A stretch of DNA of 13,564 nt from JBEKZQ01 sp049509675 (GCA_049509675.1 JBEKZQ010000225.1:1-13564), one strand, 5' to 3'. Counted from the first letter of the stretch, positions 1 through 5,839 are shown. Translations and numbers: made by a program. The notes: generated by a model not told the origin, from the sequence alone.

Positions 1-2049
1 GGCACGGTGCTGCAAAAACTGCTCCAGCATCAGGACGGCCAGCCGCCCGATGTCCGACAGTTCCGGCCCGAACTGCCCGACGACATCGGTCGCGTGCTGC
101 GCAAGATGCTGGCCAAGGAGCCCCGGCAGCGCTATGGAACTCCGGCGGAATTGCTCAAAGACCTGTTGGGGCTGGCCGGGCAAGTGGGAGTCCACCCCTT
201 AGCCCACGGCGGCAAGTCTTGGCCCGCCGCGTCATCGGCAAGCTTGCTGCTGCGGCGGCATCTGCCCTGGCTGCTGCCGTTGGCGGCGCTGGTGTGTACG
301 GTAGTGGCGTTGGACATCTATTGGTCGGACTTGGCCCGGCGGGAGGTTCCGTCGCCGCCTGCACCGGCCGGAGCGGACGAGGGGTATGCCGATGCGCCCG
401 ATCCGCGCGATTTCGAGTCGGAACCATTCGATCCATCGAGCAAGAATGCACCTGGCAACGGTCGGTCACTGTTGCCTGGGAGCCCGGCGTCTGCGAAAGG
501 ACCGGTTACGTTGCCGGGGCATGTTGCCGGCGGTTCTTCTTCGACTCCAGCCGCCAAGGGTCCGCTTGCGTTGGGTTCTACCGGCGGTATGGCCGGCACG
601 CAGCGGCCGGCACAAAAGATCCTTGTCGGCGCCAAGGCTCCTACGCCGCCCATGCCGGTGCCGCCCGTCGCCAACGCCGCCGCGCCCATCGAGGGCCAGC
701 ACAAGACGGCAGGGCCAAGCGGAGCTTCCGTGCCGCCCGTCGCCACGGGGCCGACAAAGGCGGCGGTCCGGCGATCGGGCGTTCTGATCGTCGGTCTTCG
801 TGCCGACGGCGAGAATGAGTTCGCCTCGCTGGCCGATGCCTGTGCCGCGGCCGCCAACGGCGACGTGATCGAGTTGCGTTACAACGGGCCGCGCGAAGAG
901 CATCCGTTGCGACTGGCCAACTTGGGGCTCACCATCCGCGCCGGACAGGGCTTTCAGCCGGTGGTCGTCTTCCGCGGGGCCGAAGGCGATCCGCTGAGGT
1001 ACCCGCGCAGCATGTGCGCGCTCAGTTCCGGTCGGCTGACGCTCATCAACGTAGCCCTGGAATTCCAGCTTGCCCGCGAGGTCCCCTCTGATAAATGGTG
1101 TCTGTTCGAGACGCGGGGCGAGCAGGCCCTGCGTCTGGAGAAATGCTCGTTGACCATTCACAACGCCTCGGACCAACTTGGGGCGTATCATCCGGACGTG
1201 GCATTTTTCCGCTTGCAGGCGGCCTCGGCGAGCGAGTCGGCCATCGACGGCGCAGCGCCGCCGGCGCAGCCCGCCACGATCGAACTGGTGGACTGCATTG
1301 CCCGCGGCGAGGCGACGCTCGTGTTGGCCGAGGATTCCCAGCCGCTCCGCCTGGCGTGGCAAAATGGCCTCTTGGCCACCACGGAACGCCTGGTTTCGGC
1401 CGTGGGGGGGCAAAGGGCGCTGCACCTCGGCGAAAGCCTGCAACTGGATCTCCGCCATCTGACGGCGGTGGTGCGGAGCGGCCTGTGCCGGCTGGAATGC
1501 AGTCCGGCCGCCCCACATTGCCTCGGCCTTCAAATATACTGTGCCGATACGATCTTATTGGCGGGGCCCGGCTGCGCGGTGATCGAGCAACTCGACGACG
1601 AAGACCTGGACGGTCTGCGGCAGCGCGTGGCGTGGAGCGGCGATCGGAACTTCTACGAAGGGTTCGACATTTTTTGGCTCGTCCGTCGCTTGGATCCCGA
1701 GACGCCGCCCAACCTCATGACCTTCGACGACTGGAGGAAGTTTTGGGGACCGCAACGGGAGAACCTGTCGCGCTGCGGCAGGGTTGCCTGGCGAAACTTG
1801 CCCGGGGCCGATCGGCCCATGCACCATCACGTACCGGCCGATTATTCGTTGGACGACGCGTTGAGCAATAATCCCGCGTTGGGCACCGCCAGCGACGGCC
1901 GCAACGCCGGCCTGTTGGAGGATCGTCTGCCGCCGCTTCCGTCTGAATCGGTTGCCGAGCCGCCGCAAAAGGCATCGCGGCGAACGCATCTCTTGGATTC
2001 CGCCGCGGCCCCGCAGCGGGACGCGCGGATCATGTCCAACGCGCAATGA
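1..2049 (+). CDS. Ser/Thr protein kinase, C-terminal part, with membrane helix and beta-helix-like ectodomain (5' truncated)
   Basis: The frame is open from base 1, so the true start lies upstream; the GTG at 7 is internal. Bases 1-190 encode the end of a kinase C-lobe: QKLLQHQ, a PPDVRQFRPELP stretch and RKMLAKEPRQRYGTPAELL, which holds the conserved subdomain XI arginine typical of planctomycete Hanks-type kinases. The ATP-binding and catalytic loops are outside the window. Bases 262-324 encode one hydrophobic helix (LPWLLPLAALVCTVVALDIYW). A Pro/Ala/Gly-rich linker follows to about 775. Bases 776-1850 encode a domain with FASLADACAAAANGDVIEL and short repeated beta-strand phrases, resembling a pectate-lyase-like right-handed beta-helix. 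Seen: kinase tail, helix, linker. Inferred: a cytoplasmic kinase with an exported sensing or binding domain. No hairpin terminator is visible after the stop, and the tRNA-Val promoter begins four bases later. Confidence 0.85.
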   Translation, partial: GTVLQKLLQHQDGQPPDVRQFRPELPDDIGRVLRKMLAKEPRQRYGTPAELLKDLLGLAGQVGVHPLAHGGKSWPAASSASLLLRRHLPWLLPLAALVCTVVALDIYWSDLARREVPSPPAPAGADEGYADAPDPRDFESEPFDPSSKNAPGNGRSLLPGSPASAKGPVTLPGHVAGGSSSTPAAKGPLALGSTGGMAGTQRPAQKILVGAKAPTPPMPVPPVANAAAPIEGQHKTAGPSGASVPPVATGPTKAAVRRSGVLIVGLRADGENEFASLADACAAAANGDVIELRYNGPREEHPLRLANLGLTIRAGQGFQPVVVFRGAEGDPLRYPRSMCALSSGRLTLINVALEFQLAREVPSDKWCLFETRGEQALRLEKCSLTIHNASDQLGAYHPDVAFFRLQAASASESAIDGAAPPAQPATIELVDCIARGEATLVLAEDSQPLRLAWQNGLLATTERLVSAVGGQRALHLGESLQLDLRHLTAVVRSGLCRLECSPAAPHCLGLQIYCADTILLAGPGCAVIEQLDDEDLDGLRQRVAWSGDRNFYEGFDIFWLVRRLDPETPPNLMTFDDWRKFWGPQRENLSRCGRVAWRNLPGADRPMHHHVPADYSLDDALSNNPALGTASDGRNAGLLEDRLPPLPSESVAEPPQKASRRTHLLDSAAAPQRDARIMSNAQ

Positions 2050-2052
2050 CCG

Positions 2053-2082
2053 TTGACAGCCAGACCGGCGGTTCGCTAGGAT
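2053..2082 (+). promoter_or_regulatory. sigma70-type promoter of tRNA-Val
   Basis: TTGACA (2053-2058) is a perfect -35 box. An 18-base spacer separates it from TAGGAT (2077-2082), a -10 box matching consensus at four of six positions. Transcription would start near 2089, about six bases before the mature tRNA 5' end. The -35 box begins four bases after the kinase stop codon. Confidence 0.7.
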
Positions 2083-2094
2083 TTGATACCTTGC

Positions 2095-2168
2095 GGGCGA
2101 CTAGCTCAATTGGTTAGAGCGCATGCTTTACACGCATGAGGTTCCCGGATCGTGCCCGGGGTCGCCCA
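2095..2168 (+). tRNA. tRNA-Val(TAC)
   Basis: The 74-base cloverleaf has perfect arms: acceptor GGGCGAC/GTCGCCC, D-stem GCTC/GAGC with a GG-containing D-loop, anticodon stem CATGC/GCATG and T-stem CCCGG/CCGGG. The anticodon loop TTTACAC puts TAC at 34-36 (bases 2129-2131), which reads GUA and related valine codons. The discriminator is A (2168). CCA is not encoded; CT follows. The T-loop is ATCGTGC instead of the usual TTCRANN, so positions 54 and 58 are A and T, the reverse of the usual T54-A58 pair. All other parts are normal, so I call it a tRNA and treat the T-loop as a point to check. Confidence 0.88.
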
Positions 2169-2174
2169 CTGGCC

Positions 2175-2204
2175 AGGCCCGTTGACACTGGAAAACAAGG
2201 GCCT
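2175..2204. terminator. possible weak terminator between the convergent tRNAs
   Basis: AGGCCC (2175-2180) pairs with GGGCCT (2199-2204) across an 18-base loop, and only a few T residues follow. Its position between convergent tRNA genes suits a terminator, but the long loop and short T run make it weak. Confidence 0.25.
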
Positions 2205-2250
2205 TTGCGACACATCGCTACAGACTGCCGGTTTGTACAACCGTACAGAG

Positions 2251-2324
2251 CACCCCGGACAGGACTCGAACCTGTAACCATGGGATTAGAAATCCCATGC
2301 TCTATCCGATTGAGCTACCGGGGC
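2251..2324 (-). tRNA. tRNA-Arg(TCT)
   Basis: Read on the minus strand: acceptor GCCCCGG/CCGGGGT (with a terminal G1-U72 wobble), D-stem GCTC/GAGC with loop AATCGGATA, anticodon stem TGGGA/TCCCA, T-stem ACAGG/CCTGT and canonical T-loop TTCGAGT. The anticodon loop TTTCTAA places TCT at 34-36 (bases 2290-2288), which decodes AGA/AGG arginine codons. The discriminator is G (2251) and CCA is not encoded. The gene points towards tRNA-Val, with 82 bases between the two 3' ends. Confidence 0.93.
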
Positions 2325-2347
2325 ACGGTTGCGGAAGTCTCACGACC

Positions 2348-2353
2348 ATTGTA
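2348..2353 (-). promoter_or_regulatory. candidate -10 box of tRNA-Arg
   Basis: On the minus strand TACAAT (2353-2348) matches the -10 consensus at five of six positions and lies 23 bases before the mature tRNA-Arg 5' end. The best -35 at an 18-base spacing is only CTGGCG, so the call rests on the -10 box and its position. Confidence 0.4.
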
Positions 2354-2426
2354 GGTTGCGTCACCGATCGCCGCCAGCCCCCGGCCCCGTCGGCGCCACT
2401 TCCCGCGACGCTCCAGTTCCACCGTC

Positions 2427-2553
2427 GTGGCCGGCAATTTTCACGACATCACCGGCGGCAGCAACTTCGGCTTTACGGCCCATGCCGGTTTCGATGAAGT
2501 CGCCGGCATCGGCAGTCCCGTGGCCAACAGGCTGGCGGCCAGTTTCATTGCCG
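2427..2553 (+). pseudogene. remnant of a sedolisin-like (S53) serine peptidase C-terminus
   Basis: In one frame, 2436-2546 reads NFHDITGGSNFGFTAHAG and then FDEVAGIGSPVANRLAASF. This closely resembles the segment near the end of S53 peptidase domains (FxDITxGxN, then AGxGYDxVTGxGSPxAN), which in known members follows the catalytic GTSAS motif. No GTSAS motif or earlier domain is found upstream in any frame, and the sequence becomes unrecognisable after about 2550. The frame stays open to 2840, but the later part looks noncoding. I infer a short relic of a deleted or decayed exported peptidase gene. Chance similarity is the alternative; the density of matching positions makes that less likely. 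Confidence 0.55.
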
Positions 2554-3097
2554 TGTCGTCCCGCGGGACGGTCGCTTTCTCGGCGCGATCCGTCGAAATC
2601 GGCGCCGCGGCAATGAGGCTCTTCCGGTTCTGGGTGCAGAACCCGAGAAATACGACCTTCAGGCCGCCGACTATGTCGCGTAGCTTGCCGAGATTGAGAA
2701 GCAGCACCGCCATCCTGGCCGTCAGTCGCAGGCTGGAAGCCCCTGCTACGTGTCGCGAGTCGCGACCTTGCAGTTTTCTCTTGGCAAATTTTTCACAAAT
2801 TTCGAACAATTCGCTGGACGCGCCCGCCGCATTCTGGTAAGCTGGGGTGCTGTGGTTCCCAATTGTCACAAATAGCCCAAAAAAAGCAGGCAGCGCGAAC
2901 GCTAACTCTCGATCCGCCAACGAGTTGGGCGTCTGGGGGATCAACCAGGAGCGGGCGTTTTGCCCAGGAATGGGTCGTCTTTCGCGACTTTGTCGGTGCG
3001 GATGTCTAGCGAACCGCGCCGGGGGCTGCCTGTTTCCTCTCTGCTCTGTCTTGGCTTGTCTCTCGGCGCAACCGACCTCCGCCACTAAGGATCGAAA

Positions 3098-3150
3098 GTA
3101 CTCCTCTCGCTCCGCGAGAGGTTTGACATCTCGCGGAGCGAGATGAGTAC
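3098..3150. repeat. paired GTACTC hairpin repeats in inverted orientation
   Basis: Two 24-base units lie head to head, on the plus strand at 3098-3121 and on the minus strand at 3150-3127. Each reads GTACTC, an arm ending in TCGC, the loop TCC, then the complementary arm, giving 8-bp stems. The copies differ at two positions that pair with each other (C-G against A-T), so pairing is preserved. A third copy lies at 5956-5979. Between the two units is TTGACA (3123-3128), a perfect -35 hexamer, but no convincing -10 box follows at normal spacing. Confidence 0.8.
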
Positions 3151-3158
3151 GTCAGGTT

Positions 3159-3215
3159 GTAGGACGGATTGCCAATCCGTCCTTGGGAACCAGACGGATT
3201 GGCAATCCGTCCTAC
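3159..3215. repeat. perfect 23-bp inverted repeat (planctomycete dispersed-repeat type)
   Basis: Bases 3159-3181 are the exact reverse complement of 3193-3215, with an 11-base spacer. Each arm contains its own hairpin, ACGGATT and AATCCGT around GCC or GGC. From general familiarity with planctomycete genomes, this GGATTGCCAATCC motif is a common dispersed repeat that gives the spurious peptide GRIANPSY when translated. It ends 23 bases before the next start codon, so it would lie in that gene's leader. Confidence 0.85.
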
Positions 3216-3238
3216 GGTAATAAGAGAGGGAAACAACG

Positions 3239-3418
3239 ATGAAGTACACGATTATCCTGGCGACGGCCGTGGCGGCCGCGGGCGTGCTGTCCGCTCAGGC
3301 CGAGACGATCACCATGGCCATGGTGACCGTGGGCGATCCGGGCAACGCGGCGGATCCGGCCACCGGCAGTATCTACGGGGCGGTCCGGGGCGGTCAGCTA
3401 TACATTCCAGATGGGTAA
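3239..3418 (+). pseudogene. severed N-terminus of a SUMF1-like PEP-CTERM protein (signal peptide part)
   Basis: ATG at 3239 follows a purine-rich GAGAGGG (3224-3230) with eight intervening bases, a reasonable ribosome binding site. The 59-residue product begins MKYTIILATAVAAAGVLSAQA, a typical Sec signal peptide with likely cleavage after AQA. It continues TITMAMVTVGDPGNAADPATGSIYGAV, the usual opening of planctomycete SUMF1-like surface proteins, then goes out of frame (RGGQLYIPDG) and stops at 3416. Removing one copy of the 10-bp duplication at 3376-3395 restores YGAVSYTFQMGKFDV and fuses this frame to the downstream one, giving a 339-residue protein. As written the gene is frameshifted; a sequencing error is the alternative. 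Confidence 0.75.
3376..3395 (+). repeat. exact 10-bp tandem duplication causing a frameshift
   Basis: CGGGGCGGTC occurs twice back to back (3376-3385 and 3386-3395). Ten bases shift the frame by +1, which is exactly the offset between the signal-peptide frame and the SUMF1-domain frame. With one copy removed, the two frames join with the residues expected for the family. Confidence 0.9.
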
Positions 3419-4268
3419 GTTCGACGTCACGACCTCGCAGTACGCCGCTTTCCTTAATGCCGTCGCCACGACGAGCGACCCATACGGCTTATACAACAGT
3501 AACATGGCCACGGACCTTCCGACGGTCGGCATCGCCCAGAGCGGCAGTCCGGGCAGCTACAGCTACTCGGTAAAGGGGAACGGCAGCGTGCCGGTGTTCG
3601 ACGTCACCTGGGGCGACGCCGCCCGCTTCAGCAATTGGCTGCAAAACGGTCAGCCAAATGCGTCTGAAGGGAACGGCACGACGGAAACCGGGGCCTACAC
3701 GCTCAACGGCGCAATCACCAATTCGGCCTTGATGGCAATAACCCGCAACACCGGAGCGACCTATTTCATCCCCTCGCAGGACGAATGGTATAAGGCTTCC
3801 TACTACAAAGGAGGTGGCGCCAACGCTGGTTACTGGACCTATCCGACGCAGAGCAATACCGCGCCGATCAACACGCTGCCCGACACCGGCAACCATGCCA
3901 ATTTCGAGGATTACTACGACACGGGAAATGGCGGTTACACCGACCCGACGAACTATTTGACGCCGGTCGGGGCATTTTCCTCATCTCCCGGGCCCTATGG
4001 GACGTTCGATCAAGGCGGCGATGTCTTCCAGTGGAACGAGACGCCTGTCACCGGTTCGTCGCGGGGTTTGCGTGGCGGGTCGTTCAGCTACGCATCGCCC
4101 ATCCTGGCCTCCTCCTCCCGCAACTACTACGACCCGACGGACGGGGACAGCCTCCTCGTTGGCTTTCGTGTTGCAAGTAGCGCAGCGAGTCCTGAGCCCG
4201 GTGGCATCGCCATGTTGCTTGCCGGCGCGTTGGCGTTTGGAATCTGGAGGCTACGCCGGAACGACTGA
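3411..4268 (+). CDS. SUMF1/FGE-like domain protein with PEP-CTERM sorting signal (main part of a frameshifted gene)
   Basis: This 285-residue frame holds most of the gene begun at 3239. The N-terminal GKFDVTTSQYAAFLNAV, then PVFDVTWGDAARFSNWL, FIPSQDEWYKASYYKGG, GGDVFQWNE, SRGLRGGSFSY and LLVGFRVASS follow the order of a formylglycine-generating-enzyme-like (SUMF1) fold. There is no cysteine at all, so the copper-binding/redox cysteine pair of true FGE is absent and catalysis of that type is unlikely. The C-terminus is a full PEP-CTERM signal: PEP, then GGIAMLLAGALAFGIW, then RLRR, implying exosortase-dependent surface sorting. ATG 3411 lies inside the original gene and has no ribosome binding site, so this part may not be made or exported unless the frame is repaired. 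Base composition resembles the neighbours. Confidence 0.8.
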   Translation: MGKFDVTTSQYAAFLNAVATTSDPYGLYNSNMATDLPTVGIAQSGSPGSYSYSVKGNGSVPVFDVTWGDAARFSNWLQNGQPNASEGNGTTETGAYTLNGAITNSALMAITRNTGATYFIPSQDEWYKASYYKGGGANAGYWTYPTQSNTAPINTLPDTGNHANFEDYYDTGNGGYTDPTNYLTPVGAFSSSPGPYGTFDQGGDVFQWNETPVTGSSRGLRGGSFSYASPILASSSRNYYDPTDGDSLLVGFRVASSAASPEPGGIAMLLAGALAFGIWRLRRND

Positions 4269-4281
4269 GTCGCTTGCATCC

Positions 4282-4301
4282 AGCCCGATTCATCGGGCTT
4301 T
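4282..4301 (+). terminator. hairpin after the PEP-CTERM gene, possible terminator
   Basis: AGCCCGA (4282-4288), loop TTCA, TCGGGCT (4293-4299), then TTT. It starts 13 bases after the stop codon, a good place for an intrinsic terminator, though the T run is short. It is also the outermost left hairpin of the mirrored element at 4282-4500, so its primary role may be different. Confidence 0.45.
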
Positions 4302-4500
4302 CCGCCGTAGGCGGTTCTAGGCCCGTGCTTTAGCACGGGTAGGCCGGCGCGACCGCGTGTTGGTTCGTCCCACGCCCGGTCCGCCCGCCGTTGGCGGCGG
4401 GCGGACCGGGCGAGCGGCGCGAGGGGGCAAGCGTCTTTGGCAACCCGACGTGAACGTCGGGCCTACTACCGCCTACGGCGGGAAGGGTCGTGAACGACCC
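4282..4500. repeat. mirror-symmetric array of seven hairpins
   Basis: The left arm holds hairpin AGCCCGA-TTCA-TCGGGCT (4282-4299), CCGCCGTAGGCGG (4302-4314) and CCCGTGC-TTTA-GCACGGG (4322-4339). The right arm, read on the minus strand, holds GGGTCG-TTCA-CGACCC (4500-4485), CCGCCGTAGGCGG (4481-4469) and CCCGACG-TTCA-CGTCGGG (4461-4444). Bases 4302-4339 and the reverse complement of 4444-4481 match at 29 of 38 positions by hand count; six of the nine differences are paired changes inside the hairpin stem. In the centre is an 18-bp perfect stem (4373-4390 with 4395-4412) with loop TTGG. The arm centre (4391.5) and the central stem centre (4392.5) coincide within one base. Confidence 0.85.
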
Positions 4501-4538
4501 TGAAAACACGGTTTCCTCGAAAGTCGCAGCCGGGCCGA

Positions 4539-4588
4539 ACACAAGACAGGCCATGAGTCCGGCTGCGGGCTTGTGGCCTGTCTTGTGT
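4539..4588. repeat. 15-bp perfect inverted repeat
   Basis: ACACAAGACAGGCCA (4539-4553) is exactly complementary to 4574-4588 across 20 bases. A second, offset inverted pair, CGCAGCCGG (4525-4533) with CCGGCTGCG (4559-4567), overlaps it, so two alternative hairpins compete. No gene lies here and the function is unknown. It resembles a dispersed intergenic repeat rather than a terminator because no T run follows. Confidence 0.75.
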
Positions 4589-4701
4589 CCGGCCAGGCCG
4601 ACTGGGGCTGGGCGGGCCGCGATTCCAACGGGACCCGTGCTATCCGCAAAATGCTGGGTTTGCACCTAGAAACGGCAGAGCCGGCGAGGATCGCCGTCCT
4701 C

Positions 4702-4848
4702 GACAGCGATCTTGCGGGCGCCCTGACCAAGACGGGCGCCGCCACCTTGACCCTTTCCGGCAGCAACACGAGCGCCGGCGGCACAACGATCAACGGAGGC
4801 TCGATCATCGCTCTCTTTACGGGGCCAAACGCGCGAACACCTCCCTGA
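4702..4848 (+). pseudogene. orphan autotransporter-associated beta-strand repeat fragment
   Basis: In one frame, 4702-4812 reads DLAGALTKTGAATLTLSGSN and then TSAGGTTINGGSII. This is one nearly complete unit of the autotransporter-associated beta-strand repeat (typical form GxLTKTGxGTLTLSGANTYTGGTTINGGTL), found in tandem in large exported planctomycete proteins. No further units lie on either side, and the frame ends at 4848 inside the convergent isomerase gene, whose stop is at 4817. I infer a leftover piece of a lost surface-protein gene. A frame does run from 4573, but its first part has no recognisable content. Confidence 0.6.
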
Positions 4849-5758
4849 CGTAGCGAACGCTGCGCTGATGCACGGCAGCGGTGCCCATCGTCTGTGGCGT
4901 TGTTCCTTCGGGACCTTGTTCGAGCACCACGAGCGGCCGGACGCCGGCCTGCACGAGCCTATTGACCAGCGCACGATAGTCGATGTCCCCGTCGCCGAAG
5001 GTCTCGCTCCAGACATTGCCGGTAGACTGCCGCAAGTGCAGTTCCGCAACGCGCGGCGCGTAGAGTTTGACGACATCGAACAATGCCACCTGAGAATGGC
5101 CGGCGCCGCGGTAGACCCAGTGGACGTCGAGGCACAGACTCAGCGCGCGGGGGTCGGTTGCCAGCATCATGTGATGGAATTCCCGAGCGGCATGCTGCAG
5201 TTCGACGTCGTGGTTGTGGTACGCCAGGGTGACCCCGATGGCTGCCAGCTCGTGTCCCAGTCTGTCCAGCGCGGCGGCTTGGGTCTTCAGTTGCTCGTCG
5301 CTCTTCCCTTGGCGATTCGGAAGCGGACTGGGATTGGTGACGATGATCCTCGTTCCCGCCTCCTTGGCGCACTTGGCCAGCGCGACGATCCGCTCCACTT
5401 CCTTGCCGACTTTCGCGCGGTCGTCCAGTGTGCTGCCGGTATAGATCGACCGCAACTCCAGGCCGTGCTTCTTAAGCTGCGCGGCCAGAGGGGCTACCTG
5501 ATCGGCGGAACCGAGGCCGGGTTCCAGGCCGTTGATCCCGCTGGCAGCCAACTCCGCAAGCTCCTCATCGAACGAGACTGTTGCCTTCTGCTCGTCGCGC
5601 CCGCGAATGGCGCCAACCGACCATTGGTTGATCGCCACGTGGAGGGCGGCCCCCGGCTGCGCCGTGTGCCCGACAGTTGCCCCGCCGCAAATCATCGCCG
5701 CCGCGGCGAGCCCGGCGTCAGCCAAGAATCTCCGGCGGTCTTGTGCCGCTTTGTCCAT
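4817..5758 (-). CDS. Tat-exported sugar phosphate isomerase/epimerase-like TIM-barrel protein
   Basis: The 313-residue protein starts MDKAAQDRRRFLADAG. The arginines at 8-10 with FL, followed by the hydrophobic stretch GLAAAAMICGG and HTA-Q, form a twin-arginine signal peptide. The rest fits the xylose-isomerase-like / AP-endonuclease-2 TIM barrel: GINGLEPGL (Glu79), LAYHNHDVEL (His181, His183), CLDVHWVYRG (Asp211), AELHLR (His241), GDGDIDYRALVNRL and VVLEQ (Glu280), the positions that usually bind a divalent metal. Length is normal for a secreted family member. I chose ATG 5758 because GGAGG (5771-5767) precedes it by eight bases; the in-frame TTG at 5776 would overlap that site. The gene stands alone, with the giant gene divergent upstream. 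The exact sugar substrate cannot be told from sequence; a role in carbohydrate breakdown outside the cytoplasm is inferred. Confidence 0.85.
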   Translation of the reverse strand: MDKAAQDRRRFLADAGLAAAAMICGGATVGHTAQPGAALHVAINQWSVGAIRGRDEQKATVSFDEELAELAASGINGLEPGLGSADQVAPLAAQLKKHGLELRSIYTGSTLDDRAKVGKEVERIVALAKCAKEAGTRIIVTNPSPLPNRQGKSDEQLKTQAAALDRLGHELAAIGVTLAYHNHDVELQHAAREFHHMMLATDPRALSLCLDVHWVYRGAGHSQVALFDVVKLYAPRVAELHLRQSTGNVWSETFGDGDIDYRALVNRLVQAGVRPLVVLEQGPEGTTPQTMGTAAVHQRSVRYVREVFARLAP

Positions 5759-5839
5759 CAGATGTTCCTCCAACAACGAATCGTGACCGGTGTGATGGTT
5801 CTCGTCGGTATTTCGCTCCGAGTTGATCCAGTGGCGCGC

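Larger units (their letters stand above)
2325..3097. other. gene-poor region with decayed sequence and small palindromes
   Basis: I see no intact gene here. It holds the tRNA-Arg promoter region, an S53 peptidase remnant (separate entry), a 14-base palindrome at 2557-2570 centred on CCCGCGGG, and a short dispersed-repeat-like block at 2700-2766. That block contains GGCT-GGA-AGCC (2731-2741) and GTCGCG-AGT-CGCGAC (2752-2766). From about 2770 to 3097 the sequence is more AT-rich, with runs such as AAATTTTTCACAAATTT, and gives no recognisable protein in any frame. It may be leader or promoter DNA of the downstream PEP-CTERM gene, but no good promoter pair stands out. Confidence 0.6.

Noticed and set aside
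7..9. GTG at 7 as the start of the kinase gene
   Set aside because: The two preceding codons (Gly-Thr) continue the kinase C-lobe pattern, and a start here would leave only a fragment of the catalytic domain. The gene clearly begins upstream.
466..1533. 355-codon minus-strand frame inside the kinase gene
   Set aside because: The plus-strand reading shows kinase tail, membrane helix and ordered domain; the minus reading is low-complexity Arg/Gln/Gly without motifs.
2441..3085. 214-codon minus-strand frame in the gap after the tRNAs
   Set aside because: It covers the S53-like plus-strand remnant and dispersed repeats, has no recognisable domain and no ribosome binding site that I could identify.
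3123..3153. TTGACA between the two GTACTC hairpins as a promoter for the PEP-CTERM gene
   Set aside because: The -35 hexamer is perfect, but at 16-19 bases spacing there is no acceptable -10 box (best TACGTC at 19).
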